From an uncultured Mycoplasma sp. (GTDB taxonomy: Bacteria; Bacillota_I; Bacilli_A; RF39; UBA660), in NCBI GenBank assembly GCA_947565485.1, contig CANOGG010000116.1, positions 1-5,051 on the forward strand: DNA of 5,051 nt, in the 5' to 3' direction. Position 1 is the first letter of the stretch, and every line of letters begins with the position of its first letter. Under the pieces are notes generated by a model. That model did not search any database. It was not told the DNA's origin and saw only the letters and a list, made by a program, of their open reading frames with translations. Positions 4,595 to 5,051 of this stretch are shown here, piece by piece. The position numbers and the translations under genes were made by a program.

Positions 4595-5051
4595 TTATTT
4601 ATTGGTAATTATTTTACTTGTGATAGTATCTAGTTCACTCTGGTAGATATTTTCGGTAGAGCCATAGATTACAAAGCGGTCTTTTAAGAGAAGTTTAGAA
4701 TAGTACTCAGGGGTGCTGCTAGTACAAATTTCGTAGTCATTCTTTTTTTGACAAGTGAAATTTTCAGAGGTGTTATCGGGGTCAAGCCAATCATTAAAAT
4801 TGATGGTGGCGAATTTCTCATTTTCGTATTCGTAGATATAGACGATGGTATGGCTATCATTTTTAAATATTTCATAAACGTTATCGTCGTACTTGCCGGG
4901 ATACATGTTGTTAAAAATGTAGCCATCACGTTCAAAGATGTTTTGGAGGTTGCGGATGAAATTATTTTGGTGGTAGCTTAAAACTAAAGCGATTAATAAA
5001 ATTAGAAAGAAAAGGATAAAACTAAGAGAGATAAATTTATTATATTTTTGG
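4595..5051 (-). CDS. Membrane-anchored hypothetical protein (partial, N-terminus outside window)
   Basis: The frame is open from the window edge (first full codon at 5050) to TAA at 4595-4597, giving 151 visible residues. The first in-frame ATG is at 4904-4906, but the frame continues upstream of it for 48 codons with no ATG, GTG or TTG and encodes a strong transmembrane segment (visible residues about 6-25, KFISLSFILFFLILLIALVLS) preceded by Lys. The true start is therefore beyond the window, and the internal ATG would remove the anchor. The rest (26-151) is polar, with many Asp, Asn and Tyr and two cysteines 11 residues apart (NFTC and EICTSS), which could form a disulfide if the domain is outside the cell. 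I recognise no family. The layout fits a type II single-pass protein with a small extracytoplasmic domain. Confidence 0.8.
   Translation of the reverse strand, partial: QKYNKFISLSFILFFLILLIALVLSYHQNNFIRNLQNIFERDGYIFNNMYPGKYDDNVYEIFKNDSHTIVYIYEYENEKFATINFNDWLDPDNTSENFTCQKKNDYEICTSSTPEYYSKLLLKDRFVIYGSTENIYQSELDTITSKIITNK

Noticed and set aside
4684..4981. Minus- and plus-strand ORFs of 83 and 77 codons overlapping the anchored protein gene
   Set aside because: Both overlap the open frame that continues to the window edge and encodes a clear membrane anchor; they look like out-of-frame shadows.
1..5051. TGA=Trp genetic code (Mycoplasma-like), suggested by AT richness and only TAA stops
   Set aside because: All tryptophan codons in the visible genes are TGG and the standard frames are intact with conserved motifs.

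Overview
The window is AT-rich (GC about one third by eye) and looks like a chromosomal segment of a low-GC Gram-positive (Firmicutes/Bacillota). The evidence is a YhaQ/NatA-type ABC ATPase, a D,D-carboxypeptidase with signal peptide and C-terminal anchor, purine-rich Shine-Dalgarno sites, sigma-A-like promoters and a tandem pair of Spo0A-box-like sites. Every tryptophan codon in the visible genes is TGG and all seven visible stops are TAA, so the standard bacterial code fits and TGA=Trp mollicutes are unlikely. An uncultured gut Bacilli or Erysipelotrichia-like lineage is possible, but that is inference.

All genes lie on the minus strand, so they are listed here in transcription order, from high to low coordinates. 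(1) The 3' part of a gene for a single-pass membrane-anchored protein of unknown function (4595-5051, start beyond the window). (2) A 165-aa soluble protein of unknown function (4041-4538), with its own promoter at 4565-4593 and a rho-independent terminator at 3992-4021. (3) A PD-(D/E)XK nuclease/putative transposase gene of the Rpn/PDDEXK_2 type. It is split by a one-base frame change into an N-terminal catalytic ORF (3389-3898) and an overlapping C-terminal ORF (3079-3399). Its upstream region holds a clear promoter, a perfect dyad over the -10 and two TGTCGAA boxes 10 bp apart. (4) A secreted, membrane-anchored D-alanyl-D-alanine carboxypeptidase starting at TTG (2001-2987). (5) A FabG-like SDR reductase (1187-1927) and, two bases downstream, (6) an RluA-family pseudouridine synthase (540-1184), probably translated together. 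(7) The N-terminal 161 codons of an ABC-transporter ATPase (1-483), behind a promoter with a 19-bp spacer that carries a dyad, the layout used by MerR-family activators.

The genes do not form one pathway. They are short transcription units for housekeeping (SDR, RNA modification), cell-wall trimming (carboxypeptidase), efflux (ABC) and accessory functions (the nuclease and two unknowns). The points most worth following are the Spo0A-like control region of the nuclease gene, the split nuclease reading frame, and the MerR-type promoter of the ABC gene. No RNA genes, CRISPR arrays or insertion sequences with terminal repeats were seen. No gene-free stretch exceeds about 145 bases.
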